In this document: piece after piece, positions 35,040 through 44,187 of the stretch | Position numbering within the stretch: position 1 is the stretch's first letter | Layout of the letters: each line of letters starts with the position of its first letter | NCBI RefSeq assembly: GCF_900113955.1 | Contig: NZ_FORH01000005.1 | Coordinates: 1 to 64,000, forward strand | Length of the DNA stretch: 64,000 nt | Reading direction: 5' to 3' | Source of the DNA: Celeribacter neptunius | Lineage (GTDB): Bacteria; Pseudomonadota; Alphaproteobacteria; Rhodobacterales; Rhodobacteraceae | The notes under the pieces: model-generated | What the model was told of the DNA's origin: nothing | Databases searched by the model: none | The model's input: only the letters and a program-made list of their open reading frames with translations | Made by a program: the position numbers and the translations under genes

Positions 35040-35816
35040 TCAGCGGTGCGAGGACGGGGTGATCTGATGCAAGGCAAAAGGATGTCCTGCGACCGTCTCG
35101 ACCTCGATGTCGAGATCAAAGATCTCGCGCAGGCTGGCGCGGGTGACAATCTCGTCCGGGCGGCCCTGGGCCTGCACGGCACCGTCTTTCAGCGCGACGA
35201 TATGATCGGCGTAGGCGGCGGCGAAATTGATATCATGGATCACCACGACAAAGCTCTTGCCCAGCTCATGGGCGGCCCGACGCAGCTGTTGCATCATCTC
35301 GCGCGCATGTTTCATGTCGAGATTGTTCAATGGCTCGTCGAGCAGCACGTAATCGGTATCCTGCGCCAGCACCATGGCCACAAAGGCGCGTTGCCTCTGG
35401 CCGCCGGACAACGCATCGAGAAACCGGTCGCGCAGCCCCGTCAGCGCCATGGTTGCAAGCGCTTGTTCCACCTGGGCGTGATCTTCCGGGCCGGGGCGGC
35501 CCTTGTGATGCGGGTAGCGGCCAAAGCCGACGAGATCCGCAACGGTGAGCCGGGCCGCGACCTGTGTGTCCTGCCGCAGGATCGACAGTTTGCGCGCCAG
35601 CTCAGCGGTGGCGGTCTGGCTGACATCCGCACCATCGACCCGGATCGTGCCGCCCTGTAGCTTTTCCAGCCGGGCGATCAGCGACAGCAGCGTGGACTTG
35701 CCCGCACCATTGGGGCCGATCAGCGCGGTGATGCCGCCCTTCGGCAGGCGCAGATCGATCCCCGAGAGGATCTTCGCCCCCTGGATTTCATGGCTGACAT
35801 TGCAGATCTCGATCAT
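35040..35816 (-). CDS. Iron-siderophore ABC transporter ATP-binding protein
   Basis: 258 aa. Walker A GPNGAGKSTL, signature LSGGQRQRAFVAMVLAQ, Walker B YVLLDEPLNNLD and switch FVVVIHDINFAAAYAD match the FepC/FecE group that powers iron-chelate uptake. Overlaps the upstream permease by ATGA (35813-35816). Last gene of the four-gene operon. Confidence 0.92.
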   Translation of the reverse strand: MIEICNVSHEIQGAKILSGIDLRLPKGGITALIGPNGAGKSTLLSLIARLEKLQGGTIRVDGADVSQTATAELARKLSILRQDTQVAARLTVADLVGFGRYPHHKGRPGPEDHAQVEQALATMALTGLRDRFLDALSGGQRQRAFVAMVLAQDTDYVLLDEPLNNLDMKHAREMMQQLRRAAHELGKSFVVVIHDINFAAAYADHIVALKDGAVQAQGRPDEIVTRASLREIFDLDIEVETVAGHPFALHQITPSSHR

Positions 35817-36811
35817 CGTCTGGCCCCTTTGAGAAGCAGATAGAGAAAGGTGATGCCGCCGAGCGTATCGATGATCACCGAGAGCGTGCCCTGCAGCCCC
35901 AGCACATGTTCATAAATCGCCTGTCCGCCGACGAGGGTCACGATGGCGATGAGTGTACCGGCGGCGAGCGTCGGGGCGAATCGCGCGCCGGGCAGCAGGT
36001 GGTAGGCGAGATGGGTGACCAGCAGGCCAAAGAAGGTGACCGGCCCGACCAAGGCGGTCGAGACAGAGACCAGAAGCCCGATCATCGCAAAGGTCACGAA
36101 CATCACCGGCCGGTAGCGCAGCCCCAGCCCGATCGCCACGTCGCGCCCCAGCGCCAGCACATCGAATTGGTGCCGCATATGCCACAAAAGCGGCAGGGTG
36201 AGCGCGGTGAGCCCCGCGGCGACGGTCAGAAGATCGATTTCCACCGCGTTGAACCTTGCGAACATCGCGCCCTGGACGACGACGAAATCATTCGGATCGA
36301 TCATCCGGGAAATGAAACCGGAGAGGCTGCGAAACAACGTGCCAAAGATAATCCCGACCAGAACCAGAAGATGCAGGTCGCGCGCTTTCGCGGCGAAAAG
36401 CCAGAGGAACAGCCCGGTGGAAAACCCCATCATGACGATCACCTCTACGCCGTATTTCACCATCGGGTCGAGATCCAGCGTGGCCATGGCCCCCAGCACA
36501 TAGACCAAGCTGGTCTGGATCATCAGATAGAGCGCGTCAAAGCCCATGATCGCCGGGGTCAGGATGCGGTTGCGGGTGGCCACATGGAACAGCTGCGTCG
36601 CACAGGCGATGGCAAACGCCACGAGGATGAGCCCCGCGAGCTTGCCCGCGCGAAAGCTCAGGGCAAATTCCCACGCCCCCCGGGGCACGCCGAGGGTGAG
36701 AAACAGCAGAATGGCGAGCAGGGCCAAAGCCGCGAGGATCAGCAAGGTCCGACTTTCACCGGAGAGGCGCAATCGCGGCAGGGGAGAAGAGAGGCTGGTC
36801 TCAGACGGCAT
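35813..36811 (-). CDS. Iron-siderophore ABC transporter permease (FecCD family)
   Basis: 332 aa, eight to ten membrane segments of the FecCD type. It has FISRMIDPNDFVVVQGAMFA and the C-terminal PVTFFGLLVTHLAYHLLPG. The start at 36811 is within the 3' end of the first permease gene (11-bp overlap). Partner of the permease encoded just upstream; the two subunits differ in the usual FatC/FatD manner. Confidence 0.9.
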   Translation of the reverse strand: MPSETSLSSPLPRLRLSGESRTLLILAALALLAILLFLTLGVPRGAWEFALSFRAGKLAGLILVAFAIACATQLFHVATRNRILTPAIMGFDALYLMIQTSLVYVLGAMATLDLDPMVKYGVEVIVMMGFSTGLFLWLFAAKARDLHLLVLVGIIFGTLFRSLSGFISRMIDPNDFVVVQGAMFARFNAVEIDLLTVAAGLTALTLPLLWHMRHQFDVLALGRDVAIGLGLRYRPVMFVTFAMIGLLVSVSTALVGPVTFFGLLVTHLAYHLLPGARFAPTLAAGTLIAIVTLVGGQAIYEHVLGLQGTLSVIIDTLGGITFLYLLLKGARR

Positions 36812-37772
36812 GGCTTTTGCGTCCCAGCAGCAGATAGAGGAAGACCGCCGAGCCCAGTACGCCGAAGATCGTGCCGATCGGGATCTCATAGGGTTGGCGG
36901 ATGACCCGTCCGATGATGTCGCAAAACAGCAGCAGACCCGCGCCGAGGCTCGCCGCCCAGGGCACGGCCGCGCGCAGGTTGTCGCCCATGATCCGGCTGA
37001 CGATATTGGGCACGATCAACCCGAGAAACGGGATCGCTCCGACCGTGACCACGACCAGCGCCGTGGTGACCGAGACGATCAGCAAGCCGAGCCACATCAC
37101 GGCGCGGAAATTCAGCCCCAGGGTGATTGCGGCATCACGGCCGATGCCCAGGATGGAAAACTGATCGGCATAGAGATAGCCCGCCAGCGCCAGTGCCCCG
37201 GTGAGCCAGAGGATTTCATAGCGGCCGCGCAGTACGCCGGAAAATTCGCCGGTGGTCCAGATGCCGAGATATTGCAGCAGATCCGCCTGATAGGCGAAAA
37301 ACGTCGCCACGGCGCCGATCACCCCGCCGAGCATCAGCCCGACCAGCGGCACCAAGAGTGGCTCATGCGGCGGCAAGCGGTCGAGAATGCGCAGGAACAA
37401 CAGGGTGCCGGCAATGGCACAGCCCGCGGCCAGCGCCATTTTCGCCAACAGCGGCGCGGCCGGGAAAAAGAACACCGCGATCAACAGGCCGAGACCGGCG
37501 CTTTCCGCGGTACCTGTCGTCGAGGGTTCGACGAATTTATTGCGGGTGAGCATCTGAAAGATGAGCCCCGAGATCGCCATCGAAACCCCGGTCAGGATGA
37601 TCGCAACCGTGCGCGGAATGCGGCTGACCAGAAGGATCAGCGCGTCATCGCCGCCGTCCCCGCGCAGCACCGCCCCGAGATCGAGATCCGCGACCCCTAT
37701 GAACAGGCTCAGCCCCGCCATGACCAAGAGGCAAAGCAGGGCGAGGATCATATGGAGCGACAGCACGCGCAT
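36801..37772 (-). CDS. Iron-siderophore ABC transporter permease (FecCD family)
   Basis: 323 aa with the FecCD signatures LLVSRIPRTVAIILTGVSMAISGLIF (split across the first cytoplasmic loop), GTAESAGLGLL and AIPFLGLIVPNIVSRIMG, the loop that contacts the ATPase. First permease after the binding-protein gene, 12 bp away. It belongs to the YclN/FatD-like subgroup that often imports catecholate siderophores; the ligand remains unproven. Confidence 0.92.
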   Translation of the reverse strand: MRVLSLHMILALLCLLVMAGLSLFIGVADLDLGAVLRGDGGDDALILLVSRIPRTVAIILTGVSMAISGLIFQMLTRNKFVEPSTTGTAESAGLGLLIAVFFFPAAPLLAKMALAAGCAIAGTLLFLRILDRLPPHEPLLVPLVGLMLGGVIGAVATFFAYQADLLQYLGIWTTGEFSGVLRGRYEILWLTGALALAGYLYADQFSILGIGRDAAITLGLNFRAVMWLGLLIVSVTTALVVVTVGAIPFLGLIVPNIVSRIMGDNLRAAVPWAASLGAGLLLFCDIIGRVIRQPYEIPIGTIFGVLGSAVFLYLLLGRKSHAV

Positions 37773-37784
37773 GGTCGGCCGGCT

Positions 37785-38687
37785 TTACTGTGCGGCCCTG
37801 AAGGCGTCGATGAACTGATCGACCGTATCCTGCAGCGACCGCACACCAGTGGTGGCGATGTAGAAATCGGCCGGGTGGACATAGATCACCTGCCCCTTTT
37901 GCATCGCCGTGGTCCGGGCCACCAGCTCATTGTCGAGGGTCTCGTCGGCGGTCGGCCCGTCACCTCGCGTGGCGCGCGTGCGATCAAAGATGATCAGCCA
38001 GTCGGGATTGGCCTCATGCAGGAACTCGAAGCTGATCGCCTCGCCATGGGTCTGGGCCTCGACATCCGCGATCAGCGGTTCCACGCCCAGCGTGGCATGA
38101 ACCCAGCCAAAGCGCGATCCGGGGCCAAAGACCGAGAGTTTCGGCCCGTTGGTCATGACGATCAGCCCCTTTCCCGCGCCATTGGTCAATCCGCGCAGCT
38201 CGTCGAGAGAGCGGCTCAGATGGTCGGTCAGCTCGGCGGCTTTCGCCTCCTTGCCGAACAAGGCGCCCAATTCGCGGGTCTGGGTCAGCACGACTTCCTC
38301 GATGTCTTCGGAGAACGGGCTGAGATCGACGGTCGGAGCGATTTTCGCCAGGGCATCGATCTGTGCGCGACTGCGCGGCCCGGCGATGATGAGATCGGGT
38401 TTGAGCGCAAAGACCTGTTCGAAGTCGGGCTCGAACAGAGTGCCGATTTTGACCCGGCTGCCGTCATCGAGCCCGCCGAGCGCCGGCACGAGGAGCGGAT
38501 CCGTGATCCCTGCGACATCGACACCGAGCGCGGTCAGGGTGTCGAGCACACCGAGATCATAGCTGATCACCGTCTTCGGGGGCTCAGCGATGGAAACAGG
38601 GCCGGAAAACGTGGTCAACTCGGTCGCCATCGCGGCGGTGGACAGGCAGGCAGACAGGGCTACGCCTTTGAAAACAGCTCCAAACAT
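37785..38687 (-). CDS. Siderophore-binding periplasmic protein (YclQ/FatB-like)
   Basis: 300 aa. Signal peptide (KGVALSACLSTAAMA) and a two-lobed helical-backbone binding fold of the TroA-like class III type. The region VISYDLGVLDTLTALGVDV, the DFEQVFALKPDLIIAG turn and the late VIYVHPADFYIATTG match petrobactin/catecholate binding proteins such as YclQ and FatB (recognised from memory). First gene of a four-gene minus-strand operon. No lipobox Cys was seen in the signal, so it should be a soluble periplasmic protein. Confidence 0.88.
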   Translation of the reverse strand: MFGAVFKGVALSACLSTAAMATELTTFSGPVSIAEPPKTVISYDLGVLDTLTALGVDVAGITDPLLVPALGGLDDGSRVKIGTLFEPDFEQVFALKPDLIIAGPRSRAQIDALAKIAPTVDLSPFSEDIEEVVLTQTRELGALFGKEAKAAELTDHLSRSLDELRGLTNGAGKGLIVMTNGPKLSVFGPGSRFGWVHATLGVEPLIADVEAQTHGEAISFEFLHEANPDWLIIFDRTRATRGDGPTADETLDNELVARTTAMQKGQVIYVHPADFYIATTGVRSLQDTVDQFIDAFRAAQ

Positions 38688-39038
38688 AGCAAATCTCTCG
38701 TTCAGGTTGATTGCTACTGGCGACGGCTTGCAGCGTGAAAGGTTCCTGATGCTGATAACAGCCCCAATAACAAACTAAAAGACTAAAGTATAAGACTTCA
38801 TCCCGAAACCTCTTTGCTGGGGGATGGGCGCAGCTCCTGGCAAAGAAGAGTGTCCGATTTCACGAATATCGATGAAGGCTTTTCTCGAAGAAGACTTTTC
38901 TACGCGCCCCGCATGACAGGGGGCCATCCCAATTGCCCGCTGTCGCTTTTGGCCCGTTCCCGGCCTTCATTGACGGATCAGAGGCCGCAGAACGATCGCG
39001 AATGGCCGCGACACGTGCATCCCGCTGAATCTCACCCG
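38688..39038. promoter_or_regulatory. Leader of the siderophore operon and downstream spacer
   Basis: 351 bp. An AT-rich patch at 38755-38805 (ATAACAAACTAAAAGAC region) likely holds the promoter of the siderophore operon and any iron-responsive operator, but no convincing Fur or iron-rhodo box could be fixed by eye. The rest, before the convergent end of the LuxR gene, is non-coding. Confidence 0.35.
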
Positions 39039-39605
39039 TCAGTTCTGAACAATCATCTTCGCAACGAGTTCCGCCGCATTCTGCACCCCCAGCTTCTTCA
39101 TCACCGAACTGCGATGAACTTCCACGGTGCGGGGGGAAATGCCCATCGCCAGGCCGGTTTCCTTGCTGGTGAAGCCATTCACGATATGTCGGGCGACCTC
39201 ACGCTCTCTGGGCGTCAGCGTGGCGGAATTCGGTGGGCGGTTTTCCAGATGCTCGAACGTCCAGACCATCAGCCGAAAGGGATCGGTCGGGGTCAACGTC
39301 CGGCCTGACGCTCGGGTCCAGATGATCTCGCCGCTGCGGCACTGCATGAAGCGTTCGTCCGTGTAGCGCGGACGACCGTCCAGCCAGCGCCGCCAGCGGG
39401 TGCCCGTCTTTTCGTAATCGACGCTGGAGGGATAGAGAATGCGGATCGATTGCCCTTCGAGCTCGTCGCGGGTCCAGCCGAAAATGCGCTCCATCTCCGT
39501 GTTCACACGCTGAATCGTTCGATTCGAAAGGACCATGAGGCCGATCGGAGCATCCATGAACCCCGTCAGGTCGAGGTCCGTCTCAGATATCCGGTCATAA
39601 TCCAT
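39039..39605 (-). CDS. PAS-LuxR transcriptional regulator
   Basis: 188 aa. An N-terminal PAS domain (about residues 14-118; APIGLMVLSNRTIQRVN, MERIFGWTRDELEGQ, RSGEIIW) is joined to a LuxR/FixJ helix-turn-helix (about 125-185; TLTPREREVARHIVNGFTSKETG then SPRTVEVHRSSVMKKLG). There is no phosphoacceptor receiver domain, so the signal is sensed by the PAS domain itself or by a partner. AAGGAAAA before the ATG at 39605 sets the start. Divergent from the thiolase operon; three TACGTAG repeats lie between. Confidence 0.9.
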   Translation of the reverse strand: MDYDRISETDLDLTGFMDAPIGLMVLSNRTIQRVNTEMERIFGWTRDELEGQSIRILYPSSVDYEKTGTRWRRWLDGRPRYTDERFMQCRSGEIIWTRASGRTLTPTDPFRLMVWTFEHLENRPPNSATLTPREREVARHIVNGFTSKETGLAMGISPRTVEVHRSSVMKKLGVQNAAELVAKMIVQN

Positions 39606-39633
39606 GGGATTTTCCTTTTGCTGCATCTGCATC

Positions 39634-39663
39634 TACGTAGGGCATACGTAGATTTATACGTAG
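39634..39663. promoter_or_regulatory. Triple TACGTAG operator
   Basis: TACGTAG occurs at 39634-39640, 39645-39651 and 39657-39663, at steps of 11 and 12 bp, so about one helical turn apart on the same DNA face. This fits tandem binding of a LuxR/FixJ-type regulator, most simply the adjacent PAS-LuxR protein. The repeats are seen directly; the binding partner is inferred. Confidence 0.6.
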
Positions 39664-39720
39664 TTCCACGGATGGCTGCCATGTGTTTTTTGCATCACCC
39701 TTGTTGCGGGAGGACGTGAC

Positions 39721-40896
39721 ATGACCCACGAAATTTATATCACAGGCTCCGGCCACACCCGGTTTGGCCGCCTTGATGCGACGCTCGAAACGCTGATTGT
39801 TGAGGCGGCGCGTGACGCGCTTGAGGAAGCACAGATTCCGCCGGCTGAGATCGACGCCGTTTTTCTCGGGAATTTCAATTCCGGGCTTGTCCCCGACGGG
39901 TTTGCTTCCTCGCTGATCCTTCAGGCGCATCCCGATCTTCGCTTTACCCCTGCCGCGCGATGCGAAAACGCCTGCGCGTCCGGCGCGGCTGCGATCCATG
40001 CCGGGCTGAACGCCATTCGGGCGGGCCGGGCGCGCAACGTCCTTGTTGTTGGCGCAGAAAAGATGACCCATCGCTCCACGGAAGATGTCACCACCGCTCT
40101 GGCCGGCGCGGGGTATCAGAATGATGCGGTAGAAGCGGCCCTGAGTTTTCCGCAAGTCTTCGCCATTGCGGCGGAACAATATGCGGCGCGCTATGGCGAT
40201 CCGCTGGACACGATGGCGCGCATTGCGGCGAAGAACCATGAGAACGCGATGAAAAACCCGCTGGCGCATATGCACAAGCCGCTGACGTATGAGTTCTGTC
40301 GCGAGGTGAGCGAGAGAAACCCGCTGATCGCGCCGCCTTTGCGCTTGAGCGATTGCTCTCTGGTCACGGATGGCGCCGCCGCGATCGTTTTGAGTGCGTC
40401 TGACGCGCATGCCGAGGATGCCTCTGCCCGCGTGCGGATTGCCGCCGCTGAACATGTGTCCGACTTTCTGCCGATGAGCCGCCGCGATTTCGTTGCCTTC
40501 GAAGGGCCGGAGCGCGCCATTCGTGCGGCCTATGAGGCCGCCGGGATCACCGTCGGGGATCTGGATTTCGCAGAGGTTCATGACTGTTTCACCCCGGCGG
40601 AGCTCCTGATTTACGAAGCGATGGGGCTCGCCCCGAAGGGACAGGGGGTGCAGGCCCTCGACGCGGGCACGGTCTATGCGGGCGGGCGCACCCCGGTGAA
40701 CCTGTCTGGCGGCCTGAAGGCCAAAGGCCATCCGGTCGGTGCCACCGGCGTGTCGATGCATGCGCTGGGCTTCCGGCAATTGACCGGACGTGCGGGAGAC
40801 ATCCAGCAACCGGGTGCGGAATGGGGGCTCGCCTTCAACATGGGGGGCGCGGCCGTCGCCAATTACGCGACGATTTTGCAAGCCGATCGTGCCTGA
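39721..40896 (+). CDS. Thiolase (SCP2/acetyl-CoA acetyltransferase-like)
   Basis: 391 aa. The nucleophile is Cys85 in RCENACASGAAAI; the catalytic His residues lie in AEVHDCFTPAEL and KAKGHPVGATGVS. The C-terminal CxG active-site loop of classical thiolases reads MGGAAVANY, as in the SCP2-type branch. It splits a 3-ketoacyl-CoA or condenses two acyl-CoAs. First gene of an operon that also contains an acyl-CoA ligase and an SDR, so it probably carries out the final cleavage of a beta-oxidation-like route. GGGAGGA precedes the ATG. Confidence 0.9.
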   Translation: MTHEIYITGSGHTRFGRLDATLETLIVEAARDALEEAQIPPAEIDAVFLGNFNSGLVPDGFASSLILQAHPDLRFTPAARCENACASGAAAIHAGLNAIRAGRARNVLVVGAEKMTHRSTEDVTTALAGAGYQNDAVEAALSFPQVFAIAAEQYAARYGDPLDTMARIAAKNHENAMKNPLAHMHKPLTYEFCREVSERNPLIAPPLRLSDCSLVTDGAAAIVLSASDAHAEDASARVRIAAAEHVSDFLPMSRRDFVAFEGPERAIRAAYEAAGITVGDLDFAEVHDCFTPAELLIYEAMGLAPKGQGVQALDAGTVYAGGRTPVNLSGGLKAKGHPVGATGVSMHALGFRQLTGRAGDIQQPGAEWGLAFNMGGAAVANYATILQADRA

Positions 40897-40921
40897 AGAT
40901 GATCCGGGGATTGTGAAGACA

Positions 40922-42433
40922 ATGAATATCGCAAATTGGCTGTATCAGACCGCCTTGTCCTGGCCCGTCCGCCCGGCGCTCTATCACGGAGACACCCTGC
41001 GCCAGAGCTATTCCGAACTCTTGCAGGCGATCTGCAACCGGGCCGCCTGGCTGAGTGACGAACATGGCATTCGTCGCGGAGATCGGGTCGCGATCTTTGC
41101 CAAGAATGCCCCGGAATATATCGAGGTGCTGCATGCCTGCTGGTGGCTCGGGGCCGTCGTTGTTCCGGTCAATTGCAAATTGCATGCCCGTGAAGCCGAG
41201 TGGATCATCCGTGATTCAGGGGCGGCGCTGGCCTTGACGGAGAGCGGGCGTGTTTTCGCGGAACAGGAGGATATCGCTGAGGCGGTGCTCTCGACCCCGG
41301 TTCCCGATCTGAACAAAATCACGCCGCCCAAAGCGGTCGAGGCACAGGAACTGGCCTGGCTGTTCTACACCTCCGGCACCACCGGGACGCCAAAAGGGGT
41401 CATGCTCAGTCATGACAACCTGCGGCAGATGACGCTGTGCTATGCGCTCGATGTCGACGCGGCGCGGGCGGAGGACCACATGCTCTACGCCGCGCCGATG
41501 TCCCATGGCGCGGGGCTCTACATGTTTGCACAGATCCGGGCGGGGGGCGCGCATCTCATTCCCGCCTCGCATGGGTTCGACTGCGCCGAGATCATCGCGC
41601 TTGCCGAGACCCGTGGCAATCTGGTGTTCTTTGCTGCCCCGACCATGGTCAAGCGCCTGATCGCCGCCGCAAAGCTGCAGGGATATGCCGGCGACGGCAT
41701 CCGCACGATCATCTATGGCGGCGGGCCGATGTATGCCCATGACATCGACGAGGCGCTCGCCTGTTTCGGCCCGCGGTTCGTGCAGATCTACGGCCAGGGC
41801 GAAACACCGATGACCATCTCGGTGCTGCCGCGCGATCTGGTCGCCGATCAGAGCCATCCGCGCTGGCAGGCCCGGCGCGCCTCCGTGGGCATCGCACAGG
41901 GCGCGGTGACACTGGCCGTGCTTGGAGCCAACGGAGAGCCTCTGCCCGCCGGTCATACCGGAGAAATCTGTGTTCAGGGCCCGACGGTGATGACCGGCTA
42001 CTGGCAGAATCCAACCGCCAGCGCCGCGGCACTCGCGGGCGGCTGGCTGCACACCGGTGATCTCGGTCATCTCGATGAGGATGGCTTTCTCTATCTCACC
42101 GACCGCTCCAAGGATGTGATCATTTCCGGTGGCACCAACATCTATCCGCGCGAGGTCGAAGAGGCGCTTCTGGCCCATCCGGCGGTGTTCGAGATCGCCG
42201 TCATTGGCGAGCCGGAGCCGGATTGGGGCGAACAGGTCGTGGCCTATGTCGTGTTCGAACCCGGCAAGAGCGCCAGCGTGCCCGAACTCGACAGCTGGTG
42301 TCGCCAGCAGATCGCCGCCTTCAAACGCCCGAAACGCTACGCGGTCGTCCGGGAGCTGCCGAAGAACAGCTACGGCAAGGTCCTGAAAACCGAGCTCAGG
42401 TCCCGCACGGGGAATGAGCCGACACCGGCATAA
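40922..42433 (+). CDS. Acyl-CoA ligase (AMP-forming)
   Basis: 503 aa. The adenylation motifs are complete: LFYTSGTTGTPKGVMLSH, YGQGETPM, HTGDLGHLDEDGFLYLTDRSKD and the C-terminal catalytic Lys in PKNSYGKVLKTEL. It activates a carboxylic acid with ATP and CoA. The gene begins 25 bp after the thiolase stop; an upstream GTG at 40913 is a weaker start. In this operon the acid is presumably that brought in by the following TRAP transporter. Confidence 0.92.
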   Translation: MNIANWLYQTALSWPVRPALYHGDTLRQSYSELLQAICNRAAWLSDEHGIRRGDRVAIFAKNAPEYIEVLHACWWLGAVVVPVNCKLHAREAEWIIRDSGAALALTESGRVFAEQEDIAEAVLSTPVPDLNKITPPKAVEAQELAWLFYTSGTTGTPKGVMLSHDNLRQMTLCYALDVDAARAEDHMLYAAPMSHGAGLYMFAQIRAGGAHLIPASHGFDCAEIIALAETRGNLVFFAAPTMVKRLIAAAKLQGYAGDGIRTIIYGGGPMYAHDIDEALACFGPRFVQIYGQGETPMTISVLPRDLVADQSHPRWQARRASVGIAQGAVTLAVLGANGEPLPAGHTGEICVQGPTVMTGYWQNPTASAAALAGGWLHTGDLGHLDEDGFLYLTDRSKDVIISGGTNIYPREVEEALLAHPAVFEIAVIGEPEPDWGEQVVAYVVFEPGKSASVPELDSWCRQQIAAFKRPKRYAVVRELPKNSYGKVLKTELRSRTGNEPTPA

Positions 42434-42445
42434 GTCAAAACATCT

Positions 42446-42464
42446 CCGGGCAGGAGGAGCCCGG
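42446..42464 (+). other. Intra-operon hairpin before dctP
   Basis: CCGGGC (42446-42451) / GCCCGG (42459-42464) enclosing AGGAGGA. It lies between the acyl-CoA ligase and the TRAP binding-protein gene and could stabilise the dctP transcript or sequester the enclosed AGGAGG. Confidence 0.45.
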
Positions 42465-42484
42465 CACCAACGGAGGAGACAACC

Positions 42485-43570
42485 ATGAAAAGACGTGACT
42501 TTCTGAAATCCACAGGGGCATTCGCAGGCGCGGGGCTGATCTCGGGCCTGCCCGGTCTTGCCCATGCCGCGACCTCACTGAAATTCGACAGCTATGTGAG
42601 CGAAACGGCGGGACCGTCTTGGGTCGACCGCTGGTTCCTCGAGGAACTGGCTAATCGCAGCAATGGCGAGATCGGCGTCAAATACTACTGGGCCGGCAGC
42701 CTCAACAAGGTCGGCGAACATTTGGGCGCGGTGCGCGACGGCACCAGCGAAATGACCCTGATCGCGCCGGGCTATTATCAGGCGGAACTGCCGGTCACCC
42801 GTGGTCTTGAATGGTATTTCCGCATGGAGCGCGCCGATGAACTGCAGCTTGTGTGCCGAGATGTCTACGAGAATTTCGCGCCGCTGCGCCAGGAATGGGA
42901 AGAGCGTCACCGCAGCAAGGTGCTCTACTGGACCAACTGGAATTACGCGCCTCTGGTGATGCGCGATCCGATCACCTCGCTCGAGGACATCAAGGGCAAG
43001 AAGATCCGCGGTTACGGCGTCGCCACCGATGTGATCGAAAGCCTCGGCGGCATTGCCGTGCCGATGGCGGCGGGCGAGGTCTATCAGGCGCTCGAACGCG
43101 GGGTTCTCGATGGCGTCTACGGCTTCGATTTCGTCACCGCCGTCGCCTATAAGCTGCATGAGATCGCGCCGAATTTCTACGACATCGGCGATGGCCCGCA
43201 CGCCCCCGCCGTCACGATCATGAACCGCCGTGTCTGGGAGGGCCTGCCGGCCGAACATCAGCAGATCTGCACCGATCTGGCCGATGAGCTCTACGCCGGA
43301 AAATTCGCCGAGATCTACAACGGGGTGCTGGCCGAATATGTGCAGAAGGCGCAGGCCGAGGGCGTGGTGCTCTCGTCGCTCTCCGACGCGGAAAAGGCCC
43401 GGACCAAGTCGATCGTGCAGCCCGCGCAGGTCAACAAGTGGATCGACACCGTGGCCAAGCCCAACGGCATCGACGGGGCGGCCATGCAGGCGGTCGTCGA
43501 AGAGGCGATTGCGCGTCACGCGGGCACCGGGACGATGAAACGTCCGGTCGAAATCGCGGCAGGCCTGTAA
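42485..43570 (+). CDS. dctP: TRAP transporter substrate-binding protein (DctP family)
   Basis: 361 aa. A clear Tat signal (MKRRDFLKSTGAFAGAG, with RRDFLK) ends at AHA-AT. The DctP body includes IKGKKIRGYGVATDVIES with the carboxylate-binding Arg, and GGIAVPMAAGEVYQALERGVLDG. Third gene of the operon, with GGAGGAGAC just in front. Tat export suggests folding in the cytoplasm before secretion; ligand unknown. Confidence 0.93.
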   Translation: MKRRDFLKSTGAFAGAGLISGLPGLAHAATSLKFDSYVSETAGPSWVDRWFLEELANRSNGEIGVKYYWAGSLNKVGEHLGAVRDGTSEMTLIAPGYYQAELPVTRGLEWYFRMERADELQLVCRDVYENFAPLRQEWEERHRSKVLYWTNWNYAPLVMRDPITSLEDIKGKKIRGYGVATDVIESLGGIAVPMAAGEVYQALERGVLDGVYGFDFVTAVAYKLHEIAPNFYDIGDGPHAPAVTIMNRRVWEGLPAEHQQICTDLADELYAGKFAEIYNGVLAEYVQKAQAEGVVLSSLSDAEKARTKSIVQPAQVNKWIDTVAKPNGIDGAAMQAVVEEAIARHAGTGTMKRPVEIAAGL

Positions 43571-43574
43571 GCCG

Positions 43575-44117
43575 ATGCTGGCGTGGCTGAACCGCCTGTT
43601 CGACGGGATCGCCCGGATCACATCATGGCTGGCGCTGGGGTTCCTCGCCTTCATGATGCTGGCCATCACCCTGGATGTGGTGGCCCGCGCCGCCTTCGGG
43701 CGCGCCGTGCCGGGTCTGTTCGAAATGACGGAAATGTCCATGGTGATGGTGGTCTTCATGGGGCTGGGTGCGACCCTGCTCGATGACGGCCACATCCGCG
43801 TCACCATGATGACCGATGCGTTGCCCGGGCCGTTTTCGCGCGGCTGTACCGCACTGGCGTGGGGCTTCGCCGCGCTGACGTTCCTGATGCTGGCCTGGCC
43901 ATCAACACAGGAGGCGGTCTATTCGTTTTCGATCAGGGAATTCCGCTGGGGCTATTTCCAGGTGCCGATCTGGTGGGCCAAGATCGGGGTGGCCGCAGGG
44001 CTCTGGTTTGCCGCGCTGCAAGCCGCCCTGCACAGCCTGCGTATCGCGCTCAAGCAGATCGCGCTGCCGCCTCTCGACGCCGCGTCCCCCGATGCGGGGG
44101 ACACCCCCCTGCACTGA
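43575..44117 (+). CDS. dctQ: TRAP transporter small permease (DctQ family)
   Basis: 180 aa, four membrane segments, with LDVVARAAFGRAVPGLFEMTEMS in place of the more common RY.....W.EE motif. It starts 4 nt after the dctP stop. A 9-bp hairpin follows before dctM. Confidence 0.88.
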   Translation: MLAWLNRLFDGIARITSWLALGFLAFMMLAITLDVVARAAFGRAVPGLFEMTEMSMVMVVFMGLGATLLDDGHIRVTMMTDALPGPFSRGCTALAWGFAALTFLMLAWPSTQEAVYSFSIREFRWGYFQVPIWWAKIGVAAGLWFAALQAALHSLRIALKQIALPPLDAASPDAGDTPLH

Positions 44118-44133
44118 GCCACGCGCCCAGAAA

Positions 44134-44158
44134 GGTCCCGGCGCATGCCGCCGGGACC
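44134..44158 (+). other. Intra-operon hairpin between dctQ and dctM
   Basis: GGTCCCGGC (44134-44142) / GCCGGGACC (44150-44158), a perfect 9-bp stem with a 7-nt loop and no T run. It probably tunes transcript level or stability between the two membrane-subunit genes. Confidence 0.55.
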
Positions 44159-44187
44159 GCGACATTGCACTTCACAGGACATCGACA

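Noticed and set aside
36546-38738. 730-codon open frame on the plus strand
   Set aside because: It lies opposite the siderophore permease and binding-protein genes, whose products are clearly recognisable. The antisense product is Arg/Gln/His/Asp-rich and matches no family; long antisense frames are common in GC-rich genes.
38755-38805. Fur or iron-rhodo box before the siderophore operon
   Set aside because: The region is AT-rich, but no palindrome good enough to name a regulator could be found by eye.
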